Source: Apodospora peruviana
Lineage: Eukaryota > Ascomycota > Sordariomycetes > Sordariales > Lasiosphaeriaceae
DNA: 64,000 nt
NCBI GenBank assembly: GCA_033439685.1
Contig: JAUEDM010000001.1
Span: 1,674,001-1,738,000 of the forward strand
Direction of reading: 5' to 3'
The translations under genes were made by a program, and so were the position numbers. Each line of letters starts with the position of its first letter. Position 1 is the stretch's first letter. Below are positions 22,281 through 34,500 of the stretch, one piece after another. The notes beneath the pieces are model-generated. The model saw only the letters and a list, made by a program, of their open reading frames with translations. It searched no databases and was not told the DNA's origin.

Positions 22281-24615
22281 TTCATCGAGAGAAGTTGGAC
22301 ATTGTATGGAGTACACCATGGCACACGTGCAAGGATTAAATATCTTGGTCCCGGGCAGTTGGCTCGGTTGTTACGGACGAGAGTGGTATGTTGAACAGCT
22401 GAACATTGTATACGATCTTGTGATGAAAAGACCCCTGAGCCCCCTAATCATTGCAGTTTAGAGGTTGGTCGCCAGATTATAACCCATTTTTGGCATGATG
22501 CAGCTCCGCTTTTCGGTCTGATATCTTTTCTTTGGAATCTCGATCATGTCGTCCAGCGTGAAGCACGCAATTGCCGGCAAATTTCCTTGATCATGAGCAA
22601 TCGTCATTATCGACATTAGAGATGAGATAATTAGATCTCATAGCCATGGGTTAGTCGTCCACACCACAAGTAAAGGGGCAAAAGCACAAACGCAACCCCA
22701 TAGACTCTGTTCTACACCTCACCGGTCACGAAGCCATAAATACCTTTCAATTTCCCCGTAAATACCTCGCGATCTTCACGATTGTCGCATTCCCGGGCCC
22801 TACCCATCACTCCCGGGTTATCTAACTGGTCGCACAACTCGTCAAGGTCAAGTACTTAATTGCCATATGTTCTTGAACCCACTTCCAAAACCTGCGTTAG
22901 TATTGGCCCGGCGGTTTCCAGTGTGTTTGACAAATCATTCTCAATATCTTCAGAACAATGCCGGCAGATGAGGGCGCAACAAGCCGCAGCCGCTTCGAAC
23001 CAAGCCCAGCAGCAGACAGTGGTGGCACGCCCAAGCCATCAATTTCGAACCATGTCGCGGCCCATCCCACAGAGTTCTTGCCCAAGTAATGTGTTCTCAC
23101 CAGTAGAGTCGGGGCTCTACCGTATTCCGAATGTCACTGGCAAGATTGTCAGTCCGATTATCAGCGGCATGAGCGTTGGATAAGATTTCGATTGGGGAAT
23201 CACAAGTAAGTGGAGGACTGGAGCTTGTATTTTATTTTTTTGCCATGGTCTTTTGCTAGGGTGATGGCTTGAAGGTAACCGATAGACCAACGTATTTAAC
23301 ATATACTTTGGATATCTAGTATCTTGGAATTGTGGACGATATTTTGGGCAAATGCCTCTGTAGATGAAAAGCTTACCCGTGACCTTGTGTGCTACACCGT
23401 TCCCCGGGTAAATAATTAGCCTCTGGTACTGCAAAAAACTTATGTGTAAACTTTTGATTATCAACTCATGAGGTCTGAAACTGCCTCTACTTTTGTTGCA
23501 TATTTCCCTGTCTATGTTTGGTCAATACCGGGCCCTTGTAGGTACCAGGCATGGAGTTTGATTATATATTGTGGAATGGTGTCAAGACCGAATTGCCCGA
23601 AAGCGGTTTGAGTACAACAGGATTTGGCAGAATGTCAGCGAGCGTAAGATGGATCCATGTAAGGCGGACTCCGTGGTGGTGATAGTGGTGGTCATTATGA
23701 AAGAACTGGACGGTCTATGCATGTGACCAATGACTGCCTCCTTGAGACCTTGACTGGTTTGCCGTTAGTTTTGTCAAAGCCTGTGTTACATGTACTGTAA
23801 TTACCTTGTCCAATAACGTGTCTTTCAGGGAGCTTTGTGTGACCGTCCATTCTTGGACCGAAGAACCTTGCTTAATTCCCCCAAATAGGCAGGTCACTTG
23901 ATCACTAGATCCTCACGTCAAGTTCCAACTCAGGTGTTGGTTCAGCGGTTTAATCCAATGGATAGCAACATCCAATGTTGCTATTAATATACACCATCCT
24001 ACGGTAGATACCAGGTGGTTTACATCTGCTACTTACAGCGACGTTGCTCGAGAGTCTATCAAATATTCCTGCAAGTGTGATTTCAGACCTCGCAACTGAT
24101 CATCAAAATGTTCACCCAGAGACATCTGCAGGTACCAGATGTATGGAAATGATTTACCGTAATGAGTGGCCGATGCGGTTGAGCAGACCAACTCTAGACC
24201 CGACACATACAGTGCTATGTTTTCACTGCTATACAAAACAGTACGCCCTTCCCTTGACTTTATAGCTCGTAAGCCCTACCATTAGTTTGCGGATCGGAAC
24301 GTCGTTTTCTCCATGTAAAAGCGATAAGGGGTCCGAATGTCCGACGGCGCATTGACAAAATTCACAAAAGCTCGGTCTATCGGCCTCGCGTTCGGATTTC
24401 AACCTTGTCCATGTCGTATTCTCCCCACTTGTTTTAGCAACACCGTGTTAGGAAGAAGCGTCGTCATGCTGACTCATTGGCCTGTCGAGTATTAGAACCA
24501 GCACCGTCCCCGTTCTTAGATCCCCCTATTTGACAGGCAACGTTGCTCGACCATCTCCAATTCTACCTTCTGTCAAGTTATACAATTTTCTCGAGCAGTA
24601 CAATACGATAGTGCG
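22281..24615. other. Intergenic, 2.3 kb, AT-rich
   Basis: Between the SDR stop and the glutathione transferase start. A frame at 22860-23183 has no ATG at its 5' end and a Gln/Ala-rich stretch but no domain. The rest is AT-rich with no recognisable gene, repeat or RNA. Confidence 0.45.
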
Positions 24616-25624
24616 ATGGCGGATTCCAAACAAATTATTCTCTTTGACCTCCCCACCAGGGCGCCTGTCCGGACGTGGTCCTTCAACCCCTGGAAGAGTA
24701 AGTGACCTTTTACTGATTAAAGTTGCATGCCGGAGTACTAATAAGAATGACCAGTTCGATTTGTTCTGAACTACAAGGGCCTGGACTACAAGACGCAATG
24801 GGTATGCATCCCACCCAATGCTCTCCTTTTGCAATAACTACGGGCTACAGCGATGCATTCGCTAAATTATACTATATATATATATATATATATATAGCCC
24901 ATGCTGACCGAGTAAACCAACCAGGTCGAGTATCCGGACATCAAGCCGACGCTTGAGAACCAGTAAGTTGGGCTAACCCGGCGATCAAAATCATGCTATC
25001 CACATCATGTGTTCCTTTGGAAAAACAAGTATCTGACCGGAAATCGCACACGCACACAGCGTCCCGCCACCGGGAGAAGGCAATGTTTACACTGTCCCGA
25101 GCATCGTGACGCCCGAGGGCAACTACATCATGGACAGCAACAACATCGTCAAGTACCTTGAGGAGAAATACCCCGAGCCACCGCTGCACCTCGACTCACC
25201 CTACCGCGAGAAAGTCATAAACGCAATGAGGGCGACATTTCCGGGAATGTACCCCATCTTTGTTCCCCTCGTCCCGAAGCGGCTCCTCAGCGAGGGCAGC
25301 ATAGAGTTCTTCCTCAGGACGCGCGAGGAGGACCACGGCCCGCTCGACGAACTGGAGAAGAACCTTGGCGGTGAGGTTGGCTGGGCGAAGGCCACGGCGG
25401 GGCTCCAGCAAGGGACCGCGTTGCTCAAAGAGAACCCGGACGGTCCGTTCTTCATGGGCAAAGAGCCAAGTTATGCTGATTTTATCTGGGGTGGGTTCTT
25501 GCTGTTTGTTCAGCTTATCGGGGAGGATCTCTGGGAGAACTTTTTGAAGCATACTGGCGATGCTAAGGTGCACACGGATTTGCTTGAGGCGCTGAAGCCG
25601 TGGTCTGAGAGATGCGATCATTGA
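24616..25624 (+). CDS. Glutathione S-transferase, beta-etherase (LigE/FuA)-like
   Basis: Glutathione transferase of 243 residues. Exons: 24616-24697, 24755-24801, 24925-24962, 25060-25624; all four junctions keep frame. The thioredoxin-fold N-terminus reads IILFDLPTRAPVRTWSFNPW, then RFVLNYKGLDYKTQWVEYPD, the pattern of fungal LigE-like enzymes. The cis-Pro/SNAIL-like region appears as YTVPSIVTPEG and MDSNNIVKYLE. The all-helical C-terminal domain includes a FFMGKEPSYADFIWGGFL segment. Expected role is glutathione conjugation or thiolysis in detoxification or aromatic turnover; substrate unknown. Intron 2 contains an uninterrupted TA repeat. Confidence 0.9.
24873..24896. repeat. (TA)12 microsatellite inside GST intron 2
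   Basis: Twelve TA dinucleotides lie within the second intron, about 28 bases before its acceptor. Length variation could affect splicing or simply be a marker. Confidence 0.9.
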
Positions 25625-25980
25625 GTTTGGAGGGGGTCAAGAGCTTGAACGTTCTTGTTTAGAGTAGAAGAAGGAAATGAAAACGCTGTGCATCTATGAA
25701 TCGCTTCATTCCAGACTTTAGAACAGCAGTGGAAACCTCAAGGTAGTAATGAGTCAGATCGAAGCCCTCCCCCCCCCCTTACGACGTGCTCTTCAGAAGA
25801 ACAGCGCTAAATATTTAAACAGGTAATCAATCGGCTGATTAATTTGATAATGAGGACTTAAGGTGAATTACACGTGTCAACTGATAAAGGTAAAAGAAAG
25901 GCAGATAACAAGAACATGCCACAGAGAACTGAGACGGGACGCTTCTGATGAATTCAGACTGTTAAAAAAAAAGACATGGC
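25625..25980. other. Intergenic between GST and tRNA
   Basis: About 355 bases holding the GST 3' end and the downstream side of the tRNA. A C-run (CTCCCCCCCCCC) lies near 25770. No gene seen. Confidence 0.5.
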
Positions 25981-26076
25981 TGCCCAATAACAGGATTGAA
26001 CTGTTGACCTTCGCATGGACTTGATAGAACAGGAATTCTATTAGTACGACGCTCTAACCAGCTGAGCTAATCGGGC
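25981..26076 (-). tRNA. tRNA-Ile (anticodon AAU) with a 22-base intron
   Basis: On the minus strand a full cloverleaf can be drawn: acceptor GCCCGAT paired with ATTGGGC (one G-U), D-arm GCTC/GAGC, anticodon stem TCGTA/TGCGA, loop CTAATA plus A after splicing, T-arm AACAG-TTCAATC-CTGTT, discriminator A. The anticodon reads AAT. A 22-base intron (26017-26038) sits between positions 37 and 38, the canonical place for nuclear tRNA introns. A T-run of eight (AAAAAAAA on the plus strand near 25964-25972) follows the gene and would serve as the Pol III terminator. Confidence 0.95.
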
Positions 26077-26351
26077 TTCAAGATTGAAGATATCCATATG
26101 GTAACAAGGTACAAGGTTCTGGTGGTGCAGGAGGGATGACTCGTGCTCCGTCTTCTTCCAGAAGTGGTCAAGTGGATCCTGGGATAGACCTGATAATACA
26201 GAGACAGTCATTGACAAAGATTCACACCAGTTGATGCCGTCCGTGGCAACTCGTATGGGATATTTAGACATTGATGAGAACATTGAACTACCAGGTAGGG
26301 CATTAAGTGAATCCATGCTACTCCACCGTCCCCAATCACTCGCCAACTCGC

Positions 26352-27647
26352 TCAGACTGGCGTAACGCCCGTCAGCTGCACTTGGTAATCCAACCCCTTG
26401 GTCGCCTCAGCCGACAGCTTAAAGGGATCGAACAGCAACAGTTGGTCGGGCGTGTTAGCCACGACAAGGGTGGTCTCCTCCCCACTGGCGATGGTGGCTC
26501 CCCCAGCGCCTTTGGGCAGATCGATATACCGAACCTGACCGTTTGCCGCCTTGATAGCCAGCGTGGCCGTGAAACCAGAGGACGCCTTCACTGTCACAAT
26601 GACCGCACCGCTACCCGTAACCTTGAGCGGAATAATGTTGGCACCCATGTAGCGCGGTGCGCGTGCGCTCTTGACGCGATAGTTGCCCCCCGACAGGGTG
26701 TCGAGGTTCGCGTAGTTGATATTCCGCCGCTGCGACTGGAAGGCGGCCTGCATCTTGGGGTGGGCGAGGTCGACGTGGGCCATGCGCGCCCAGTAGCGGC
26801 CGACGACGGTCTGGATGCGCGTCGAAGGTGCGACGAGGCGCTCGAGCACGTGCAGAGGGGTCTCGTCGCTGTTGCGCTTGTACTTGGTCCAGATGTTGGG
26901 GAAGATGTCGATGCCCAGGCCGGTGTAGTTGTCCAGGTTGTGGACGAGGAAAGTGAAGAACGGCCAGGCCTCGTAGTAGTTGCCGGTGCCCCTGCTGCCG
27001 TCGACGATGGGTAGATACGAGTCGCCGATGACCTTTTTGGGCTGGAAGATAGTGTTGCCCGACGCCACGTTGGTACGCTTGCGGGCGGATTCGCACACTG
27101 GGTCGGTGAGGTAGGTGTCGGCCACCCAGTTCGCGATAGTCTCCCACCAGGCCCCCGTGCGCGTCTGGTCGATCCACCAGTGCGCCGCATAGGTCATGGC
27201 GTGGCCAAACTCGTGCACCACTGTCCCTGGATCCGTCATGTACGGCGAGCCCACGTTGAGAAATGCCAGCCCGGCACGTGTGTCGAGGCCGGTGTTTGCG
27301 GCGGTATTGGCTCCCAGGTTATCGGTGCGGTAGATGTTGAGCTTGTAGTAGGGCCCGGCCTCGGACTCGGAGTTGTACGAGAGCCCGGGTGAGCGCCAGT
27401 GCAGGTCCACGACGAAGCACTGGTAGGCCGCCTCGAGCGGCCTCACGCAGTTGTCAGCGACTGTGTCGTTCTGCGCGTTGTACACGCGGAAGTGAGGGTA
27501 GTCCTTGTACTTGGAACCGCCGGGACCGACTGCTGTGTTGGCCTGGAAGTTGTCGGGCGGAGCGGCAACGGCAGCCGGCGTGAGCGCCGCTGCCGTTGCC
27601 GAGGCCGCGAGGCCGCTTGTCAGCGTGATGGCGAGTAACCGCTGCAT
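26352..27647 (-). CDS. Secreted DUF6055-family protein with HEFGH zinc motif
   Basis: Single-exon gene, 431 residues, with a signal peptide (MQRLLAITLTSGLAASATA). The central region carries the zinc-protease-like motif HEFGH at residues 145-149, followed by WWETIANW with Glu169 as a possible third ligand, the spacing of gluzincin-type metallopeptidases. The remainder fits the uncharacterised DUF6055 family, in which this motif is usual. The last ~100 residues look like a beta-sandwich (VIVTVKASSGFTATLAI). It is likely an extracellular hydrolase, but proteolysis is an inference. Five Cys residues lie in the mature part or near it. It lies about 0.9 kb downstream of the NO VEIN-HET gene on the same strand. 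Confidence 0.85.
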   Translation of the reverse strand: MQRLLAITLTSGLAASATAAALTPAAVAAPPDNFQANTAVGPGGSKYKDYPHFRVYNAQNDTVADNCVRPLEAAYQCFVVDLHWRSPGLSYNSESEAGPYYKLNIYRTDNLGANTAANTGLDTRAGLAFLNVGSPYMTDPGTVVHEFGHAMTYAAHWWIDQTRTGAWWETIANWVADTYLTDPVCESARKRTNVASGNTIFQPKKVIGDSYLPIVDGSRGTGNYYEAWPFFTFLVHNLDNYTGLGIDIFPNIWTKYKRNSDETPLHVLERLVAPSTRIQTVVGRYWARMAHVDLAHPKMQAAFQSQRRNINYANLDTLSGGNYRVKSARAPRYMGANIIPLKVTGSGAVIVTVKASSGFTATLAIKAANGQVRYIDLPKGAGGATIASGEETTLVVANTPDQLLLFDPFKLSAEATKGLDYQVQLTGVTPV

Positions 27648-28578
27648 GCTTGCTGACGCTCTGGTGAACGCCTGGTCGATGCCATGATCTGACTGAAACT
27701 CAGGTGTAGCCTCTGGGTCTAACTACCGAAGGCAGACTGGTATTTGTACTGTACCCGTCATGACCGTTTTGGGCGTCCGGGGAATATTGCCATTGCCGGT
27801 CACCTGGACACTATAACTAAACCGGGGTGTTGTGCTTGGTCGATACGACAAAAGACTGCTACGTAAGAGTGAGTGTTCATTTAAGGGATACAGAGTAAGT
27901 TGGTGTAAGTTTCGATGACATAAAAAGCATGAAGGGTCCCCTGTTGCCGATGTGGTCCAGTGCTACACAAACCAACTATTACCGTCATTGCCCAAGTCAA
28001 GGCTAACTCCTCAGGTCAGTACATAGCGTAGAAACACACTCTGAGTTTTTCTGGAGAGCCAAGAAGTTTCCCCAGACTTATCTGGCACTCTACGGTATTG
28101 TATACAGCGGAAAAAATGCAGACTAATAGCACAGGGCCGAGTTCGCGGGCTCAAACCAGATAATTTTCCCGCGAGTAGGGATGTTAAACAGACTGCTTTC
28201 ATTTTGATTGATGATAATCCCACACCATATGAAGAATCTGAGCTGATGTGTAAAGGACAGCTCCGGTCGAATAAAACCAGACACCATTGGTCGCAGCAAT
28301 TGCCGGATCTGGCACGGTATGAACGGAGATCCACAACAGCCTAAATATCGCGAGACTATGAAACACCCCAACATAAGTCGCAACGGCGGAGATTAATCTG
28401 AAATGCTTGCAGATTCTATAGTTCCGTAAATCTGGGGAACGGGATGGTGCCCATGTACCCGTGCATCATGTATGTAGCCGAGTACACCGCATCTTGTATA
28501 TCACATGAACCTTTCGACAATATTTGCTGAAATACCTAATAGGTACCTTAGTGAGTAGCACGTCTCACCAACCTTAAG
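27648..28578. other. Intergenic, 0.93 kb
   Basis: Promoter of the DUF6055 gene and 3' region of the NO VEIN-HET gene. Small overlapping frames only; no RNA gene or repeat seen. Confidence 0.5.
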
Positions 28579-31500
28579 TTATACAAGTCGAATAGTCTGC
28601 TCTTCCGCATCAGCGAGGCTCATTGCCTCGCCATGCATGATCCCGTGTACGTAGCACTCTCCAACCAGCTTTGAACTTGCCTCATTTCTTCCCTTGCGAA
28701 TAACGAACGGGACTGCTCCGCCGTGAATTATTGCCACTGTGTCTCCGGGCTCGGTATCGGGCGGCACCAGACCGGCATAGCCCCGCGAGGTCGTGGCGAA
28801 CCGCGCGTGGCCCAGTCGCAGGGAAAAGGCCGACGCCGTCTGCCAGTACTTCCACATGTTGGCACAATCATCTCCAGGTCCCCTGAGAAACGTGAACAGC
28901 GACTGGATCGATGGGATCAGCAGTGCACTGGGAGCCCAGTCTGTGTCACCGCCGCCATCGATTGCTTCTTGCGACGAGGACTCTTGATGAGGCTGGAGAT
29001 CGCCCGCCTTTTCGTGATACGGTCTGCTGGCGTCTCCGATGGGTAGTCGCGCCTGCACATCTGCGATGGCCTCACCCGTTGGATATGTCTTGAGAGCTTG
29101 GAGGGACCGAACGATCTCGTTCAAGACTGTCCAGATGTCGCTTTCGGCAAGCGTCGTCTTGCCGACGTGTTGTATGGTGTCAACCGACGTTGTGGTGACC
29201 TGGAGCAGCTTTTGATCGGCGTGGCTGACCACCGCCGCAAATATGCCGGTATCGCCATGTGCAGAGAATCTCCCCTTGGTGCTGTGCCACGTCGATATGG
29301 TGCGACGCTGTGTCGGCTCAGTCCAAGCTGGAATCCAGGACGCGAACGAGTATCCCTTGGTTGTGCCGGCCCGGTGGAGAAGGTCGAAGACCCTGTCTTG
29401 GATCACGAACTCGGCGGCATACCGGCGGACAACAACTTCCAGTGATGAGGTGTAGTCTGGATCGAAGACATCGTGGTCCGTGTTGGATGCCAGGCCGACC
29501 AAGGCGAACAGCTTATCTCGATCGATAGACGCCTCGGTGTGGGCGAAGCGTTCGATCAAAGACTGGAAGTCAAGTCTTGTACTACCCTTCTTCCGGGAGT
29601 AGAGCCGTCTTGTTTTCCCAAGCAGGGCTGCCCGCTCGGCCTTTTGCAGGATAGCTCCTGACCGGAACTTGTTCGCCTCCATTAGCCGCGTAGCCTTGAC
29701 GATGGCAATCTTTAGGCCGTCGTACAGATAAGCCCACTGCGTACGGTAAGTACCACAGATGATCCTGACATCCTGCGCCAGGACGACCTCCTGGGTGATC
29801 CAGGCACGCTTGAAGTAGCTACGGTCGAAGAAACGTTCAACGGCCGGCCACGACTCATCGCCCTCTCCCGGTATACCACTGTCTGCCCAACCGTCTGGCG
29901 CGGGACGCAAATCCGCAGGCCAGGGCGTCGAGGCGTCCAGCTTGGTGGCCACCAGGGCATGGATCTGCCGAAGGGTCTCCATGGCCAACCTAGAGTCGCC
30001 TTCTTCCTCGCCAACCCAACCATAAACGTACCGGGCCGTCCGAAACACGTCGCGCATCAGCCTGATCTGTATTGCCTTCTCGTGTGCATTGCTCTGGTCG
30101 ATGCAGACAGCATCTACCCAGACGCACACCTGCTTCTTCGTAGACCGGATGCTCCGGAGCGCCGAATCGCAAGACGCCGTCAGCCAGACCACACCATCTG
30201 GCGTGTCGAGCCTGTACGGCTTCAGCCCGGCTCCCCACACGTACGACAGTGCGACGTATTCTGGGGCCGATTCAAGCGTCTGGACAACGTGTACCCGGCC
30301 CCGAAGCGAGTCGTCTTTCTCTTTAATCGCGTCCAGATAGAGCAGTCGGACGCTGCGGTGCGACGGCAAGGGGTGGTACTGGAATGCAAACCCAGCGGAG
30401 CCGGTGACTTGGCCCATGATTCGTTTTCGCAAACTGACCTTGCACCCTTTTTCTGCTGCAAAGTCGTCCAAGACAAGATGGTCCGAAAGCGTGAGGGAGT
30501 TGAACTTTGCCGGAATGTGTGCTGGGTATCCCAGATTCAAGGATCCGTCGAGATACATACCGAACGGGTCGACCAGGATGACGGCGCTTGGCTTGACACT
30601 TACACGGTGGACTGCAATAAGGAGTGGAAGGACGGGCACTTTTTCGTCCAGGATGCCCTCCTGAAGGAGGCAATGCTTCTTCATCTGTTGGGAAAGGTGA
30701 TTTTCCGGTTAGCAAACGAGTACTACCCTGATACCATACCAGAGCAGATATTAAGGAACAGGAAACGTACATCCTCGAGGTGTTTGGGGTGTATGAAGAA
30801 CTGGTTGTCCTCCAGCTCGCCCTCAGCAGTGATGACATCGATGTGGAACTTGATGTGTGACACTGACTTTGCCGTTTCAACGTTAAGGCCCTTGCTCGTC
30901 AAAAATTTCCGGAGGCTGTTCGTCTTGTCTCTTATCGTGAATGCTGGCACGTATATGCTAGTGGTCGGGACGGGTCTGAATCCGGCTCTGGTGCGTAGAC
31001 TGCTGGTCCAGTGCTTCTCCGGAACGTAGGCCTTGCCGAGATGGACCTCCAATAATCGAGAGATCTTCCATGGGTTGCGTGTTAGCTTGTTTGGCACGCA
31101 AAAACACCATACTTTGACCTGAACTTACATATAATTCCCCGAAAAACATCATCTCATCGTCAAATGGACTCTTGGGTGGACCATAAACCACCCATTGCCT
31201 CTCATTCTTCCTCGATAGTCTCAATACTGCCGGGACGCTCATGATGGTTCTTGAATATTCTCCCACGCCAAAATCACTTATGCCGGCATGGAATTTGGTT
31301 TTGATATCGTTGTAGTCGTCGTCGTCGTCGTCGTCCCCGTTCCTGTCGATGAGCCCGTCGAGGAAGGTCGTGGGCAAAAACATGGAAGGATCTTGATCGT
31401 CGAGAAGACACAGATGTTTAAGCAAGGGTCTCACCTTTTCCGCAGGATTCCCCTCCCAGCGTTTTGCCATCAAAATCCGCGTCATCTTGTCGTCTTCTAG

Positions 31501-34500
31501 CTGATCCAAGACATTAATCCTCGTTTGATCGACCCCTCGGCGCCGGCGAAAGTGCCTGGGGCATTTGCCTCGCGGATCGTCGGTTAGAATATCTGGAGGA
31601 TTAAATGCCATTCAGGTTAGCGTGAGAGAAGCATTAGAGCATGGTGTTCTCAACTCGACGGCTGGAATTACCTGTTGTTAACCAATTCTCATCCGGATCA
31701 GCCTCGATTCCTCGACGGTCCAGGGTGTCCTCGATGTATGCCAGGTTGTGCTCCATCAGGATGTAGTGAAGCATTCCCGTCGTCTCAGCGTCCATGGTCC
31801 CGAAGAGATTGACAAGATCCTCGACCACGTCGATGGGCAGCGACAGTCTTGAACTTCCCCTTGTAAGTAGAATTTCAAGCCCGACGTCCGTCTCTTCAAC
31901 TGTACCGCTTCCCTGCTCGGGTCGACCCGTTACTACGGTCCCATCGGGCGTCTTTACGGACCATTGGACGTCGAGATTTTGGACTTGGTAGACGTCGATT
32001 CGAAGCAGACGCTCCAGAACAGATGTTCTTGCGCCATTTGCACGCGGTATGATTCTAGCAAACATCAGCCCCATGCTCACCGTGCAAGGTGCGTAATTGG
32101 CCGAAGACAGATGGATGCTCCTTCTTACGAAGGGTATGATTTGGAGGGTTTAATGCTGTAAGGTATCAGTCAGCAATACCTGGTACTCACCTGGCAATAA
32201 ACTGAACCTTTTTCCTCATGAGCATCGTAAAATCTTCCAGAAATCGTGGATCACCATCACCCCGGACCTTACGGCTCACACGCTTTGAAAGACACCGATT
32301 CAAAAGACCGAAAGCATCCAGAACACGACGGATCATCGGGAACTGGGTCTCAGATATGGAGAGAAGCGGTAAGAGACCTTCGAAGCATTTTCTGAGATGT
32401 GGCCGGTCGGCAATATTCCAGAAAGAGTCGTCTTTATTGTTGCTATCCAGCTCCTCGAAATCCGATTCGAGGCTGTCGAAATCCGATCCGAGGCTGCCCT
32501 TTCCTCTGAGAATGGGAAAGATATTTTGGTGTCGGAGCTTTTGCACCAGATCATGGAGTTCCTCCCTGCCATCCGGGAGGGACCGCTGCAAAAGCATGAG
32601 AAGGCCGGTGATGTAAGACGTCCGGTCTGTAAGGGAGACCTGCAGGAGCTCCTCAACCACTGTCTCGACGTCGGCCGTATTGACGACGAGTAAGGCTTCG
32701 GCGAAGAAACTTCGTAGCTGGGTATATCGCTCAACTCGCATCAGCAAGGGCGTCTTTTGCAGTGCCTTGTCGCCTGTCCACCGGCATTCCGCCGATGTGC
32801 ACCAGGTTCCCCGATCTGAGCCGGGACAATGATAGTAAATCAACTTTCTCGTCCGAAAGACGGTCCTGGGAGTGAACTCAAGAAGTAAGCAAATGGTTGC
32901 CACTGGCCAACGCGATCATCATTGCTTGTCACATGCGCCGTAGTTGAGTGGGACATGTCTCACCTTATCTCGTCTAGCTCCTGCAGACATCGCAAGTTGA
33001 TTTCTCGGTACTGTTCGGCTGCGGCTAACTCGATGTACGCTGGAGATCCCTGACCGTCATCCTCTTCCGCCAGGCTCTCGAGGCGGTCGATGAACCTCCC
33101 AACCTCACTCTTTGGGTTCTGCATACCGGCATGTATTCTGACCCCAAATACCTGCAGGAAATCCCACTCATCCTTGTCCGGATCCGGGACGTCGACGAAA
33201 TCGAAGTGCCTTGACTGACGAGGCGCCGTCAACGCAATTGTGGGGAGTGTGGTCTTCTCCAGAGGGCGATGGATTCCGTCGGTGCAAAGAACTGGTGTGG
33301 TGGCGAGGTACCGCAGTATTCTATGTCTGCATTCGTTCCTCTTTCTGCTCTCGGCAGTGTCAACATCTAGCCCCGACGACGGCACGATCCAGTAGCTGTA
33401 GTACTGCCAATTGTCACGGAGAAGCAGCAGAACCTTCCTTGACGCATGGGCCTTGACGATATGCTCGAAATCGAACGAAAGCTTGAAAACGGCAGACTCG
33501 GGTGACTCGACGAGACGCGGAATCACGCTAAGTTTGCAGCAGTCAACCAGCCATGAAGTAAACATCTTCAGAGACTCTGGGACCTCCGTATCCGAGGCGA
33601 TGGTCCTGTACCTCGGGTCTAGGTGGTGGAATTCCCTGATATATTGACTGATTGAATGTGTGCCGCCGGACTCGACGTAGATCTGGCTACCGCGGCGCCG
33701 GTTGCCCGCCACGGTGATGACCCATATATCACGTTTGTTTGGATTTTTCCACCGGGAGTTGTACATGTAAGCCACGTGAGAGATAAGCGTCTCTCCTGGG
33801 ATGGCCTTGGGGTCGAAGCTGGGGCTTTCGTGCATGAGTGCTAACTGCTCGCAGACTGTGTGCGAGCTCACTTCACTGACGCCGAGCATGGTGAAGAGAA
33901 ACTTTCGGTTCGGATCATCGTATGCGGCGGGACTGACCTGGGTGGCGTCAATCCCTTGCGGAATCGGGGCCTTGCCTGGCACGGTACTTCCAAAGACCGC
34001 GATACTATCTCGAGCAGACACCCATCGTCCGTCGCACAGGGGAATTACAGGTAGAGCTGCCACTGTCCCCAGCTTCTCCGGGTGACTGGCGAGTAGCGAC
34101 ATGAGATGTGAGGCAAGGTTGGAATGCCACTCATCCGGATGACGGCGGAACTCGACGGGCCATCTTACAATAGCTGCCGCTATTGAGTCAAGAAAGTCGT
34201 CGTCAGACATCTCCCGAACGCCAAGGCGACGAAGAAGCGGAAGATCGACGGTCCGGTAGCCACTTGACAGATATGACTGTGCCCGAGACCTGGCGCCAAA
34301 GTCCATAAACATCGGAAGTGAAGATCCGTCAGAGAACCTTGGGGGCACCATCGTCAAGGTCCTGGGAATCCCCATTTCGTTTGCCGACATGGACTCGAGA
34401 ATCGGCATCTCAGCAAGGAGCTTGATAGTCAACTCTCCTTGGTCGCCAAAGAAGTCATCCACTATCGGGCGAGTGGGCAAAAGCGATGGCCAGCTGTACT

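Noticed and set aside
22860..23183. 107-codon Gln/Ala-containing plus-strand frame
   Set aside because: Its 5' end is a TTG codon and nothing resembling a protein family is seen.
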